Assembly (NCBI GenBank): GCA_903903945.1
Contig: CAIVAP010000188.1
Span: 1 to 32,694, forward strand
From: an uncultured bacterium
GTDB taxonomy: Bacteria; Zixibacteria; MSB-5A5; CAIYYT01
Reading direction: 5' to 3'
DNA length: 32,694 nucleotides
The notes below the pieces were generated by a model. That model did no database searches, was not told the origin of the DNA, and saw only the letters and a program-made list of their open reading frames with translations. Made by a program: the position numbers and the translations under genes. Within the stretch, counting starts at the first letter, position 1. The number at the start of each line of letters is the position of its first letter. Below are positions 9,603 to 17,388 of this stretch, piece by piece.

Positions 9603-10616
9603 ATGCAGATACTCTATGCCGGTGGCACTGATGTCGGCAAAGTGCGCGACCACAACGAAGACTCCTACACCATTCTTGCCGAACAGAATCTCGTAATGGT
9701 GTGCGACGGTATGGGTGGGCATGCTGCGGGCGAGGTCGCCTCGCAGTTGGCAGTCGAGACAATCACAACGATCATCAAAGCACACGACCTCGGTCTCTTT
9801 GCGGGCGAGAACTTCCCGTATCCCGAAGAAATCACGCCCGAGGGCAAGCTCCTCATCGGAGCTATCGCCGTCGCCAACCAGCGGATCATCGATCGCGCCG
9901 AGCAGTCGTCCAGTCACACCGGCATGGGTACAACCATCGTGGCCTGCCACTTTAAAGACGGCGTCGTCTCCATCTGCCATGTCGGCGACAGCCGCGCTTA
10001 TCTAATTCGCAATGGCAGTATCAAGCGCGTTACCATCGATCACTCCTGGATAAGCGAAGTAATGGAGAAACACCATTTGACTGAGGAAGAGTCGGAGAAT
10101 CTGGTCAATCGCAATGTCATCACCCGCGCTCTCGGCACCCGCACGACCGTCCGAACGGATATTTCCCAGATTCGTTTCGCCAAGGGTGACATGTTTCTGC
10201 TTTGTTCCGATGGATTGTGCGGTCTGGTATCCGATACGGACATCCTGAAAACGGCAACCTCTTGCGAGGAAGATCTCAGTCGATTGGTACGGGAGTTGAC
10301 TGCCAAAGCCAATGAAGCCGGAGGCAGCGACAATATCACGCTGATCGTGGCCAAGGTCGTTGATCAGGAGGAAATATCCGATTTCGACGAAGTTAGACGC
10401 GTAACCATCGATTGGGGCGAAGACAACCAGATTGCGCGTATTGCCGAGGTGATCGCTGCCAAGTTTCCACCCGAGCCGGAGATTCCCTCCGCGCCGGCGG
10501 GCGACACCACCAATTTCAGTGTTCCAACTCCAAGAGAGCGCGGCATTAGTCCCGTCCTCTGGATCATTATCCTGATCGTCGTCCTTGCTGCTGTCGCCTT
10601 CATTATCTTCAAGTAG
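9603..10616 (+). CDS. PP2C-family Ser/Thr protein phosphatase with C-terminal TM anchor
   Basis: DVGKVRDHNEDSY, CDGMGGHAAGEVAS, HVGDSRAYLIRNG, LLCSDGLCGLVSD, GGSDNITLIV; tail SPVLWIIILIVVLAAVAFIIFK. Confidence 0.93.
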   Translation: MQILYAGGTDVGKVRDHNEDSYTILAEQNLVMVCDGMGGHAAGEVASQLAVETITTIIKAHDLGLFAGENFPYPEEITPEGKLLIGAIAVANQRIIDRAEQSSSHTGMGTTIVACHFKDGVVSICHVGDSRAYLIRNGSIKRVTIDHSWISEVMEKHHLTEEESENLVNRNVITRALGTRTTVRTDISQIRFAKGDMFLLCSDGLCGLVSDTDILKTATSCEEDLSRLVRELTAKANEAGGSDNITLIVAKVVDQEEISDFDEVRRVTIDWGEDNQIARIAEVIAAKFPPEPEIPSAPAGDTTNFSVPTPRERGISPVLWIIILIVVLAAVAFIIFK

Positions 10617-10671
10617 GATAGGCAGTCCGGTATCGGCGATAGGATCATTGCGGAGCATCTAGTCCAAGAGG

Positions 10672-10866
10672 GGACTGTTGAAAAATCCCCTACCGTGTCA
10701 TTGCGAGGAGTGCGGAGAGGTGATGCAGGGTGTGGAGCACGACGAAGCAATCTCGACTTACGCTCTTGCGATGCGGGTGCGCAGATTGCTTCGTCGTCAT
10801 TCCCCCTCCCCACACTCTCCCACCCTGACTCCTCGCAATGACAATTCCGAGGTCTTTCAACGCTGC
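10672..10866. repeat. palindromic interspersed repeat (GTCATTGCGAGGAG family), copy 1
   Basis: Nested inverted arms GTCATTGCGAGGAGT/ACTCCTCGCAATGAC and ACGACGAAGCAATCT/AGATTGCTTCGTCGT; outer GGACTGTTGAAAAA / TTTCAACgctG. Nearly same as 14503-14697. Confidence 0.88.
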
Positions 10867-10925
10867 GGCAACCCTTCCCCTTGCACCGGCTTTGAGGGCA
10901 ACGTATATTTGCGTGGAGGTGAACC

Positions 10926-12152
10926 ATGCAACCTGACGCCCAACGAGATATCTACTTTGATCATGCCGCTACTACACCGGTCGATTCCAGAGTGGTCGAG
11001 GCGATGCTTCCCTACTTCGCCGAGCGTTTTGGTAACCCGTCATCGCACGTACACTCCAAGGGCGTCGAGGCCAATCAGGAGTTGGATCAATCGCGGGCAA
11101 GCGTCGCCCGGCTGATCAACGCGCCCACCGAGACAATCATCTTCACTTCCGGCGCCACCGAGGCGAACAACCTCGCAATACGCGGTCACCTTGAAGCTAA
11201 TCAAGAGCGCGGCAAGCACCTGATCATCTCCGAAATCGAGCACTACTCCGTTATCAATCTCTGTTTGAAACTGAAGCGCGAGGGCTATGACCTAACATTG
11301 TTGCCGGTGGATGAACTGGGATTGGTACATCCCGACAAGCTTCACGCCGCTATGCGCCGCGACACGGCGCTGATCTCGATTCAGCACGCTTCATCCGAAA
11401 TCGGCACGATCCAGAACATCAAAGAGTTGGCTGCCATTGCCAGGGAAACGGGGGTGTTTTTCCACAGCGATGCCGCCGCATCGGCAGGCAATATCCCTGT
11501 CGATGTGGTCGATCTTGGCGTCGATGCCTTGACGGTCTCGGCACACAATTTCTATGGTCCCAAGGGCGTCGGTGCACTTTACCTGCGTCCCGGCGCCAAA
11601 CTCGAGGCCCAAATCATCGGCGGATTTCAGGAACGCGGCTATCGTTCCGGCACGGAGAATCTGGCGGGCATAGTGGGCATGGCCAAGGCAGCGGAGTTGG
11701 CATTGGCCGAAATGCCCCAGCGACGTGAGCACCTTACCGGACTACAGAAAAGACTCTGGAATGGTCTGGCGCAGAAATACGAATTCCTGCATTTCACCGG
11801 CCATCCATCGCAGCGACTTCCAGGTCATGTCAGTTTCTGGATGGAATATATCGAAGGGGAATCGCTTTTACTTTTCCTCAATGTCTACGGCATCCAGACC
11901 GCTTCCGGGTCGGCGTGTGCCTCGAATATGAGAGGTCAGAATGAGCATGATCTCGCGGCGTCGCATGTTCTCACCGCAGTTGGTGTGCCGGCAGAGTATT
12001 GCTCCGGTTCACTGACAGTTTCGCTGGGTAAGGACAACACCGCAAACGAAGTTGACTATTTCCTTCAGATCTTTCCGCAGGTTGTCGAACGTCTGTTGGC
12101 CATGTCTCCCTTGTGGGCCGACAAACTGAAGGGGAAGAATCCGTATCAATGA
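10926..12152 (+). CDS. class V aminotransferase, NifS/IscS-like cysteine desulfurase homologue with Asn at the PLP-lysine position
   Basis: IYFDHAATTPVDSRVVEAMLPYF, FTSGATEANNLAI, IEHYSVI, HSDAAASAGNIPVDV, VSAHNFYGPKGVGALYLRPG, GGFQERGYRSGTENL, SGSACAS. Codon at the usual SxHK lysine is AAT. Confidence 0.88.
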   Translation: MQPDAQRDIYFDHAATTPVDSRVVEAMLPYFAERFGNPSSHVHSKGVEANQELDQSRASVARLINAPTETIIFTSGATEANNLAIRGHLEANQERGKHLIISEIEHYSVINLCLKLKREGYDLTLLPVDELGLVHPDKLHAAMRRDTALISIQHASSEIGTIQNIKELAAIARETGVFFHSDAAASAGNIPVDVVDLGVDALTVSAHNFYGPKGVGALYLRPGAKLEAQIIGGFQERGYRSGTENLAGIVGMAKAAELALAEMPQRREHLTGLQKRLWNGLAQKYEFLHFTGHPSQRLPGHVSFWMEYIEGESLLLFLNVYGIQTASGSACASNMRGQNEHDLAASHVLTAVGVPAEYCSGSLTVSLGKDNTANEVDYFLQIFPQVVERLLAMSPLWADKLKGKNPYQ

Positions 12153-12223
12153 CAACTAGAGCCCTAAATAGCCCAAGAAAGTAGTACCAACCAGACGCAT
12201 TTTGCTTAAATTACGATGCCATA

Positions 12224-12248
12224 AGATACGTCCTTAACCGACGTATCT
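12224..12248. promoter_or_regulatory. 8-bp inverted repeat upstream of iscU
   Basis: AGATACGT-CCTTAACCG-ACGTATCT located immediately upstream of the iscU start. Confidence 0.4.
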
Positions 12249-12263
12249 GTAGTGGGAGTGATT

Positions 12264-12674
12264 ATGCCTGAAAGTGCTTCGCCATATTCCAAAAAAGTGA
12301 TGGATCATTTCGTCAATCCCCGCAACATGGGAGAGATTGCCGACGCCACCGTCGTGGCGGATGTTGGTAACCCTGCCTGCGGTGACATGATGCGTTTATA
12401 CCTCAAGATCGAAAACGGCATTATTGTCGATGCGAAATTCAAGACCTTTGGCTGTGGCGCAGCAATTGCCACCTCCTCAATGCTGACCGAAATGCTCAAA
12501 GGCAAGTCGCTGGAGGATGCCAAGTCGATATCGAATCAGGCGGTCGCCGAGGCGCTTGATGGTCTGCCACCGGTCAAGATGCACTGTTCGGTGATGGCCG
12601 AAGAGGCGCTGATCAAGGCGCTGGAGCAATACAACCGGTCGCAGGAACAGAAGCCCGATAGTTTCGAAGTATAG
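12264..12674 (+). CDS. iscU: Fe-S cluster scaffold protein IscU/NifU N-terminal type
   Basis: GNPACGDMMRL, FKTFGCGAAIATSSML, VKMHCSVMAEEAL: all three cluster-ligating Cys and the Asp present. ATG with GGGAG upstream. Confidence 0.93.
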   Translation: MPESASPYSKKVMDHFVNPRNMGEIADATVVADVGNPACGDMMRLYLKIENGIIVDAKFKTFGCGAAIATSSMLTEMLKGKSLEDAKSISNQAVAEALDGLPPVKMHCSVMAEEALIKALEQYNRSQEQKPDSFEV

Positions 12675-12691
12675 TCCGATGGAGATATGAT

Positions 12692-13189
12692 ATGTCCGAC
12701 CCCAAACATGAAATCGCGGAAATAATCAAGTTCGGTATCAAGACCGAAATTGAGGGACAGAATTTTTATTCAACGCTGGCGCAGAAAATCGTGCGTCCGG
12801 ACGCGCGCAAAAAAATCGAGCAACTGGCAAATGACGAGATAAATCACGAGCGCCGGTTGCGTACTCTCTATGTTAAGTGTGTCGGCAGTGAAGTTACAGA
12901 CTTGCCGTCCCAAGGACTCGGTGTCTTCAAGGATGCCTTCGGCGATAAGCCGCTGGCGGAAAAAGATCAGTTTCGGCTAATCGAGTTGGCGATGGAAGCC
13001 GAGCGGTTGTCCGCCAAGCATTACAAATCCGGTGAGGACAAAGCCAGCGACAAGGACATTAGAGAAGTCTTCGCCGAGTTGGTCGCAGAAGAAGACAGCC
13101 ATTATGAGTTGCTGGCCGCCGAGCGTGAATCCTTACGCGGTCATACCGACTGGTTCAGCTATGACGGCTCAGCGATGATGGAGGAATAG
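12692..13189 (+). CDS. rubrerythrin/ferritin-like diiron protein (no rubredoxin domain)
   Basis: KTEIEGQNFY, NDEINHERRL, AMEAERLSAKHY, AEEDSHYELL: two E...ExxH iron-ligand sets. Confidence 0.87.
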   Translation: MSDPKHEIAEIIKFGIKTEIEGQNFYSTLAQKIVRPDARKKIEQLANDEINHERRLRTLYVKCVGSEVTDLPSQGLGVFKDAFGDKPLAEKDQFRLIELAMEAERLSAKHYKSGEDKASDKDIREVFAELVAEEDSHYELLAAERESLRGHTDWFSYDGSAMMEE

Positions 13190-13241
13190 AGGCGCCGAAT
13201 GGCATCTATTCAGATTCAGGGAATGATGGAGGTAATCGACA

Positions 13242-13880
13242 ATGCCTACAGAAGTTTATGACATCACGATTGTCGGCGGTGGACCTGCGGGACTGTTTGG
13301 GTCCTTTTATGCTGGTCTGCGCGACGCTAAAACCAAAATTATCGAGGCCACTAAAGTCCTCGGTGGCGCATTGGTGCATGAATATCCCAACGAAGTGTTG
13401 CGTGACGTCGCCGGTTTTGTGCTGATTACCGCCGATAAACTGGCGGAAAGATTCATCGAGCAGGCGGCAGCGTATGACCATGCGATCTGCAAAGGCGAGA
13501 AGGTTACCGCGCTGGCCTTTGACAGTGCCAAGAAGGTTTGGCAAATCACGACTGACAAAAACGATCATTTTTCCACAACCGTGGTGCTGGCAGTCGGCAC
13601 TTTGCAGAATCTTCAGAAGAAGTACAACGTGTTGCTCGATTCGTTCAAGAAGATTGGCCTGAAGGTGAACGAACTCGGTGTTGTTGTTGATGCGCACATG
13701 CAAACAAATCTGGCGGGTTTGTTTGCCTGCGGTGATATCATTGCCAAACCCAAAGAGATGAATTTCATCACCATCGCCAGTGCTGAGGCAGCGACAGCAA
13801 TCAACAACGCCAAGAGATATTGCAATCCCGAAGCGAGTACATTCCCCGGCTATTCAACCGATATCCGCAAAGGGAAGTAG
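13242..13880 (+). CDS. short thioredoxin reductase/ferredoxin-NADP reductase-like FAD protein lacking the NAD(P)H-binding domain
   Basis: YDITIVGGGPAGLFGSFYAGLRDAKTKIIEA (FAD GxGxxG) and NLAGLFACGDIIAKP (C-terminal FAD motif) in only 212 aa; no second GxGxxG/A Rossmann motif between them. Confidence 0.83.
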   Translation: MPTEVYDITIVGGGPAGLFGSFYAGLRDAKTKIIEATKVLGGALVHEYPNEVLRDVAGFVLITADKLAERFIEQAAAYDHAICKGEKVTALAFDSAKKVWQITTDKNDHFSTTVVLAVGTLQNLQKKYNVLLDSFKKIGLKVNELGVVVDAHMQTNLAGLFACGDIIAKPKEMNFITIASAEAATAINNAKRYCNPEASTFPGYSTDIRKGK

Positions 13881-13912
13881 CTGCAAGCTTCACCCATACG
13901 CTGACGGAATAG

Positions 13913-13946
13913 CAACCCCACTCCGTCGCAAACGAGGTGGGGTTTG
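13913..13946. terminator. bidirectional terminator between convergent genes
   Basis: CAACCCCACTC...GAGGTGGGGTTTG hairpin between the flavoprotein and mscL stops. Confidence 0.6.
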
Positions 13947-13988
13947 TCATTGTAGTTTCGACCGGGTCCTTCCGGCGTAATGTCGCCG

Positions 13989-14441
13989 CTATACTTTCAA
14001 TTCCGAAGTGCAGGCCGGACAGCGGACCGCCTTGATCGGAATCGCAGAATAACAATAGACACACTCTTTTGTAGCTGGCGCTGCTGCGGGCTTGACTTCC
14101 GGACGTTTCAGTTTGTTGATCGCGCGAATCAGCATAAAGACCGCAAACGCAACTATCAGGAAACTGATTATCGCGTTTATTAGTAGTCCATAATTGAGAG
14201 TCACGGCGCCGGCGGCTTTGGCTTGTGCCACCGATAAATATGGTCCCGCCACGGCACCATCTCTCAAGGTTACAAAGAGATTGGAGAAATCAACATTGCC
14301 CAGAAGCAACCCGATCGGTGGCATGATCACGTCGGCAACAAGTGAAGTGACAATCGCGCCGAATGCCGCGCCGATAATGATACCGACCGCCATATCTACG
14401 ACGTTGCCACGCATCGCAAACTCTTTGAACTCTTTCAGCAT
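13989..14441 (-). CDS. mscL: large-conductance mechanosensitive channel with C-terminal zinc-ribbon-like CxxC pair
   Basis: [44 protein letters not shown]; tail [23 protein letters not shown]. Confidence 0.96.
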   Translation of the reverse strand: MLKEFKEFAMRGNVVDMAVGIIIGAAFGAIVTSLVADVIMPPIGLLLGNVDFSNLFVTLRDGAVAGPYLSVAQAKAAGAVTLNYGLLINAIISFLIVAFAVFMLIRAINKLKRPEVKPAAAPATKECVYCYSAIPIKAVRCPACTSELKV

Positions 14442-14502
14442 TGAACCTCCTCTGTTAGCAGGTTAGTGTATCTATATTACGATGGACACTCTCGACTCCT
14501 TT

Positions 14503-14697
14503 GGACTGTTGAAAAAGACCAGACCGTGTCATTGCGAGGAGTGCGGAGAGGCGATGCGGGGGATGGAGCACGACGAAGCAATCTCGATTTATGCCCTCCA
14601 AATGCAGGCGCGCAGATTGCTTCGTCGTCATTACCCATCCCCTCCCTTTTCCGCCCTGACTCCTCGCAATGACAATTCCGAGGTTTTCCAACAGTCC
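14503..14697. repeat. palindromic interspersed repeat (GTCATTGCGAGGAG family), copy 2
   Basis: GGACTGTTGAAAAA...CCAACAGTCC outer arms; nested arms as in copy 1; same orientation as copy 1. Confidence 0.9.
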
Positions 14698-14733
14698 CAC
14701 GCGCAGGGGTCTGGTCCCCACACCCTCGGTCTC

Positions 14734-16452
14734 TCAGAACTTGTTTGTAATCGGCCAGCGACGATCTTTGCCGAAAGCGCGAGGGGTGATTTTGATGCCC
14801 GGCGCTGACTGCCGGCGCTTATATTCGGCTGCTCCGACCATCTGGATCACACGTTCCACCGTCTTCCTGTCAAATCCGGCGGCAATGATCTCACGATCAT
14901 TCCAATCAAGCTCGACATACAACCTCAGGATTTCGTCGAGGATTTCGTACGGCGGCAGTGAATCGCTGTCTAACTGGTTGTCCTTCAACTCTGCCGTGGG
15001 AGGGCGGTCAATGATTTCCTGCGCGATGATTTCTCGCCCACGGGAACGATTTAGATGCTCGCAGATCTTGTACACCAGCGTTTTGGGAATATCCTTCAAC
15101 ACCGAGAAACCACCAACCATGTCACCGTAGAGGGTTGTGTAGCCGACCGCCGCTTCAGATTTGTTGCTTGTGCTTAGCACCAGATATCCGAGCTTGTTGG
15201 AAAACGCCATTAAGATGTTACCCCGGATGCGCGCTTGCAGGTTCTCCTCGGTCAGACCCGACTTGGAGTCGCGAAAGAGCGGTGCCAGCGTCTCTTCATA
15301 CTCCTCAAAAAGATCGTCAATCGACACAGTGTCCATCCTGATTCCCAGCAGGCGCGCCTGCCGGGTGGCGGCGACGCGGGATAGTTCGGAGCTATAACGT
15401 GAAGGCAAGAACAACGTGAACACGTTTTCCTTGCCGATCGCATCCACCGCAATCGCGGCGGTAAGCGCTGAGTCGACACCACCGGACAGACCGATAATCG
15501 CTTGTCCAAAACCGTTTTTACGGATATAGTCGCGCACGCCAAGGGTAACCGCCTGATACACTTCCTCCGCCTCGGCCAGTCGTTTAGCGCATTGAGCCTT
15601 GCGAGCACAGCGCGGTTTGCCCATATACAAGGCTTTCAGTTCTACACGCTTGACGGCCAAGTTTCGCGCTGGAGCATTATTATCGCCACTGCGAGGCTTC
15701 TGCCGACCGCGACGGGGTTCTTTGATCTCCGGTATGTCGACGACCAGTAGCTCTTCTGCAAACTGCGCCGCTCTTGCAATCACCTTGCCGGTTGGGTCGA
15801 TCACCAATGAGGCGCCGTCAAACACCAGCTCATCCTGTCCACCCACGGAGTTGATGTAGCCGACATAGCATCGGTTGCTCCGAGCGCGATCCTGCAACAT
15901 TTCAATCCGCTCCTCCGCCTTGTGCTCGTGGTATGGCGATGAGGAGATATTGAGTATCAATTGGGCTCCAAGCGCTGCCTGTTGTTCGGTAACCCCGGGA
16001 CAGACCCAGATATCCTCACAGATATTGATCCCAATCAGTGTTTTGCCGAGATGCAGCAGGGGAACTTCAGTGCCCGGCACGAAATAACGCCTTTCATCAA
16101 AGACCCCGTAGTTGGGTAGCGCAATCTTGTTGTAAGACAGCAACACTTCACCACCGCCAATGACCGCGGCCGAATTATACACCTCATCCGCCCGCGAACC
16201 AGCGTATCCGCAGATGACATTGATCCCCTTACAAACGGTCGCGAGGCTGCGCAAGTACTGGCGGTTTGCGCCGACAAACGCCCTTTTGAGCAGCAAATCC
16301 TCCGGCGGATAGCCACAGAGCGCCAGTTCCGGAAAAAGCACGAGGTCGCATTGCTGGGTTTTTGCCTCCGCAATAAAACCGGCGATTTTCTGCGAGTTTC
16401 CGTCAAAATCGCCAACGGTAGGATTGATTTGTCCGAGTCCGATCCGGATCAT
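14734..16452 (-). CDS. nadE: glutamine-dependent NAD+ synthetase
   Basis: N-terminal nitrilase domain (FPELALCGYPPEDLL, INICEDIWV) and synthetase IIGLSGGVDSALTAAIAVDAIG, LSTSNKSEAAVGYTTLYGDMVGGF. Confidence 0.95.
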   Translation of the reverse strand: MIRIGLGQINPTVGDFDGNSQKIAGFIAEAKTQQCDLVLFPELALCGYPPEDLLLKRAFVGANRQYLRSLATVCKGINVICGYAGSRADEVYNSAAVIGGGEVLLSYNKIALPNYGVFDERRYFVPGTEVPLLHLGKTLIGINICEDIWVCPGVTEQQAALGAQLILNISSSPYHEHKAEERIEMLQDRARSNRCYVGYINSVGGQDELVFDGASLVIDPTGKVIARAAQFAEELLVVDIPEIKEPRRGRQKPRSGDNNAPARNLAVKRVELKALYMGKPRCARKAQCAKRLAEAEEVYQAVTLGVRDYIRKNGFGQAIIGLSGGVDSALTAAIAVDAIGKENVFTLFLPSRYSSELSRVAATRQARLLGIRMDTVSIDDLFEEYEETLAPLFRDSKSGLTEENLQARIRGNILMAFSNKLGYLVLSTSNKSEAAVGYTTLYGDMVGGFSVLKDIPKTLVYKICEHLNRSRGREIIAQEIIDRPPTAELKDNQLDSDSLPPYEILDEILRLYVELDWNDREIIAAGFDRKTVERVIQMVGAAEYKRRQSAPGIKITPRAFGKDRRWPITNKF

Positions 16453-16520
16453 GTTCTCCCCGACAGGTTGGTGTCAATTAAGCGATTGTCGGGCAATATG
16501 CAACTGGATTGTTCCGAGCA

Positions 16521-16599
16521 AACGGCCGGCGACGGTAGCAAAATCGACCGACATTGTATATTTGTCTATCTTCCGGTACCGGACCGGCCGTTTTTTTTT
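16521..16599 (+). terminator. hairpin plus poly-T, orphan terminator-like element on + strand
   Basis: AACGGCCGG (16521-16529) pairs with CCGGCCGTT (16584-16592), followed by a T run; no + strand protein gene upstream. Confidence 0.5.
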
Positions 16600-16620
16600 C
16601 ATCCCTTACCCAGAAATCCA

Positions 16621-16649
16621 TTTACATTGTTAGAATATCTGTCTATAAT
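16621..16649 (+). promoter_or_regulatory. sigma70-like promoter of the Rrf2 gene
   Basis: TTTACA-N17-TATAAT. Confidence 0.7.
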
Positions 16650-16788
16650 TACGTACTTATGAGTAAAAGAAGACCGTTGATGATTGAGTTGGCAACCCTG
16701 CGGGCAGGGAATCTGTGGAAACTTATTCAGCTTTCGGTCGTTTAACAGATAACATAGCAAACTAAGTTTACGAAGGAGTGAACCGAGC

Positions 16789-17202
16789 ATGAAGATTTCC
16801 CGCAAAGCCGACTACGCGCTGCGAGCAGTGTTGTACATTTCCAAGCAGCCGACGGACATACGCAATTCGATCAACACTATCGCCGAAGCCGAATCCGTGC
16901 CGCGTGACTTTCTGGCGAAGATTCTCAAAGAGCTCACCCGCGCCGAGATTCTCAAGTCATACCAGGGTGTGCACGGCGGGTACCAGATGGCCAAATCACC
17001 CAGCCAAGTCAGTGTTCTTGATGTCATCGAATCGATGGATGGTCCACTGGGGATCAACCTCTGTGTTCGCGGCGAAGACGGCTGCGACTGCGAGAAATCA
17101 GGGCGCTGCTCCATGTTCCCGTTCTGGGACAAGTTACAGAAGCAGCTCAAGACCATTCTCAAAAGTGAGACCATGGTGAAGCTTCGCGGCGCCAAGAAGT
17201 AG
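16789..17202 (+). CDS. Rrf2-family transcriptional regulator (IscR-like)
   Basis: MKISRKADYALRAVLYIS, VPRDFLAKILKELTRAEILKSYQGVHGGYQMAKSP, and Cys cluster CVRGEDGCDCEKSGRC. Confidence 0.92.
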   Translation: MKISRKADYALRAVLYISKQPTDIRNSINTIAEAESVPRDFLAKILKELTRAEILKSYQGVHGGYQMAKSPSQVSVLDVIESMDGPLGINLCVRGEDGCDCEKSGRCSMFPFWDKLQKQLKTILKSETMVKLRGAKK

Positions 17203-17388
17203 GTTATTGCGTCTTTGCGTAGACGGGTGGTTGTCCCTGCGATAGCCACCCATTTTTTTGTCTTTGTGCCGGCGTCCTAATCAGCAAACCTAGCCGCAGG
17301 CAGATAGAATATCCGGTGGCGATAACATTATCTCTGCGGGAATGATGCCTTACATTGCGCGGATTCCGCGTAGCCGGAAAGGGACGCA

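Noticed and set aside
10678-11115. ORF of 145 aa (MKNPLPCHCEECGEVMQGVEHDEAIS...) and similar ORF at 14482..14808
   Set aside because: Translation of the GTCATTGCGAGGAG palindromic repeat; cysteine-rich look is an artefact and it overlaps the iscS-like gene.
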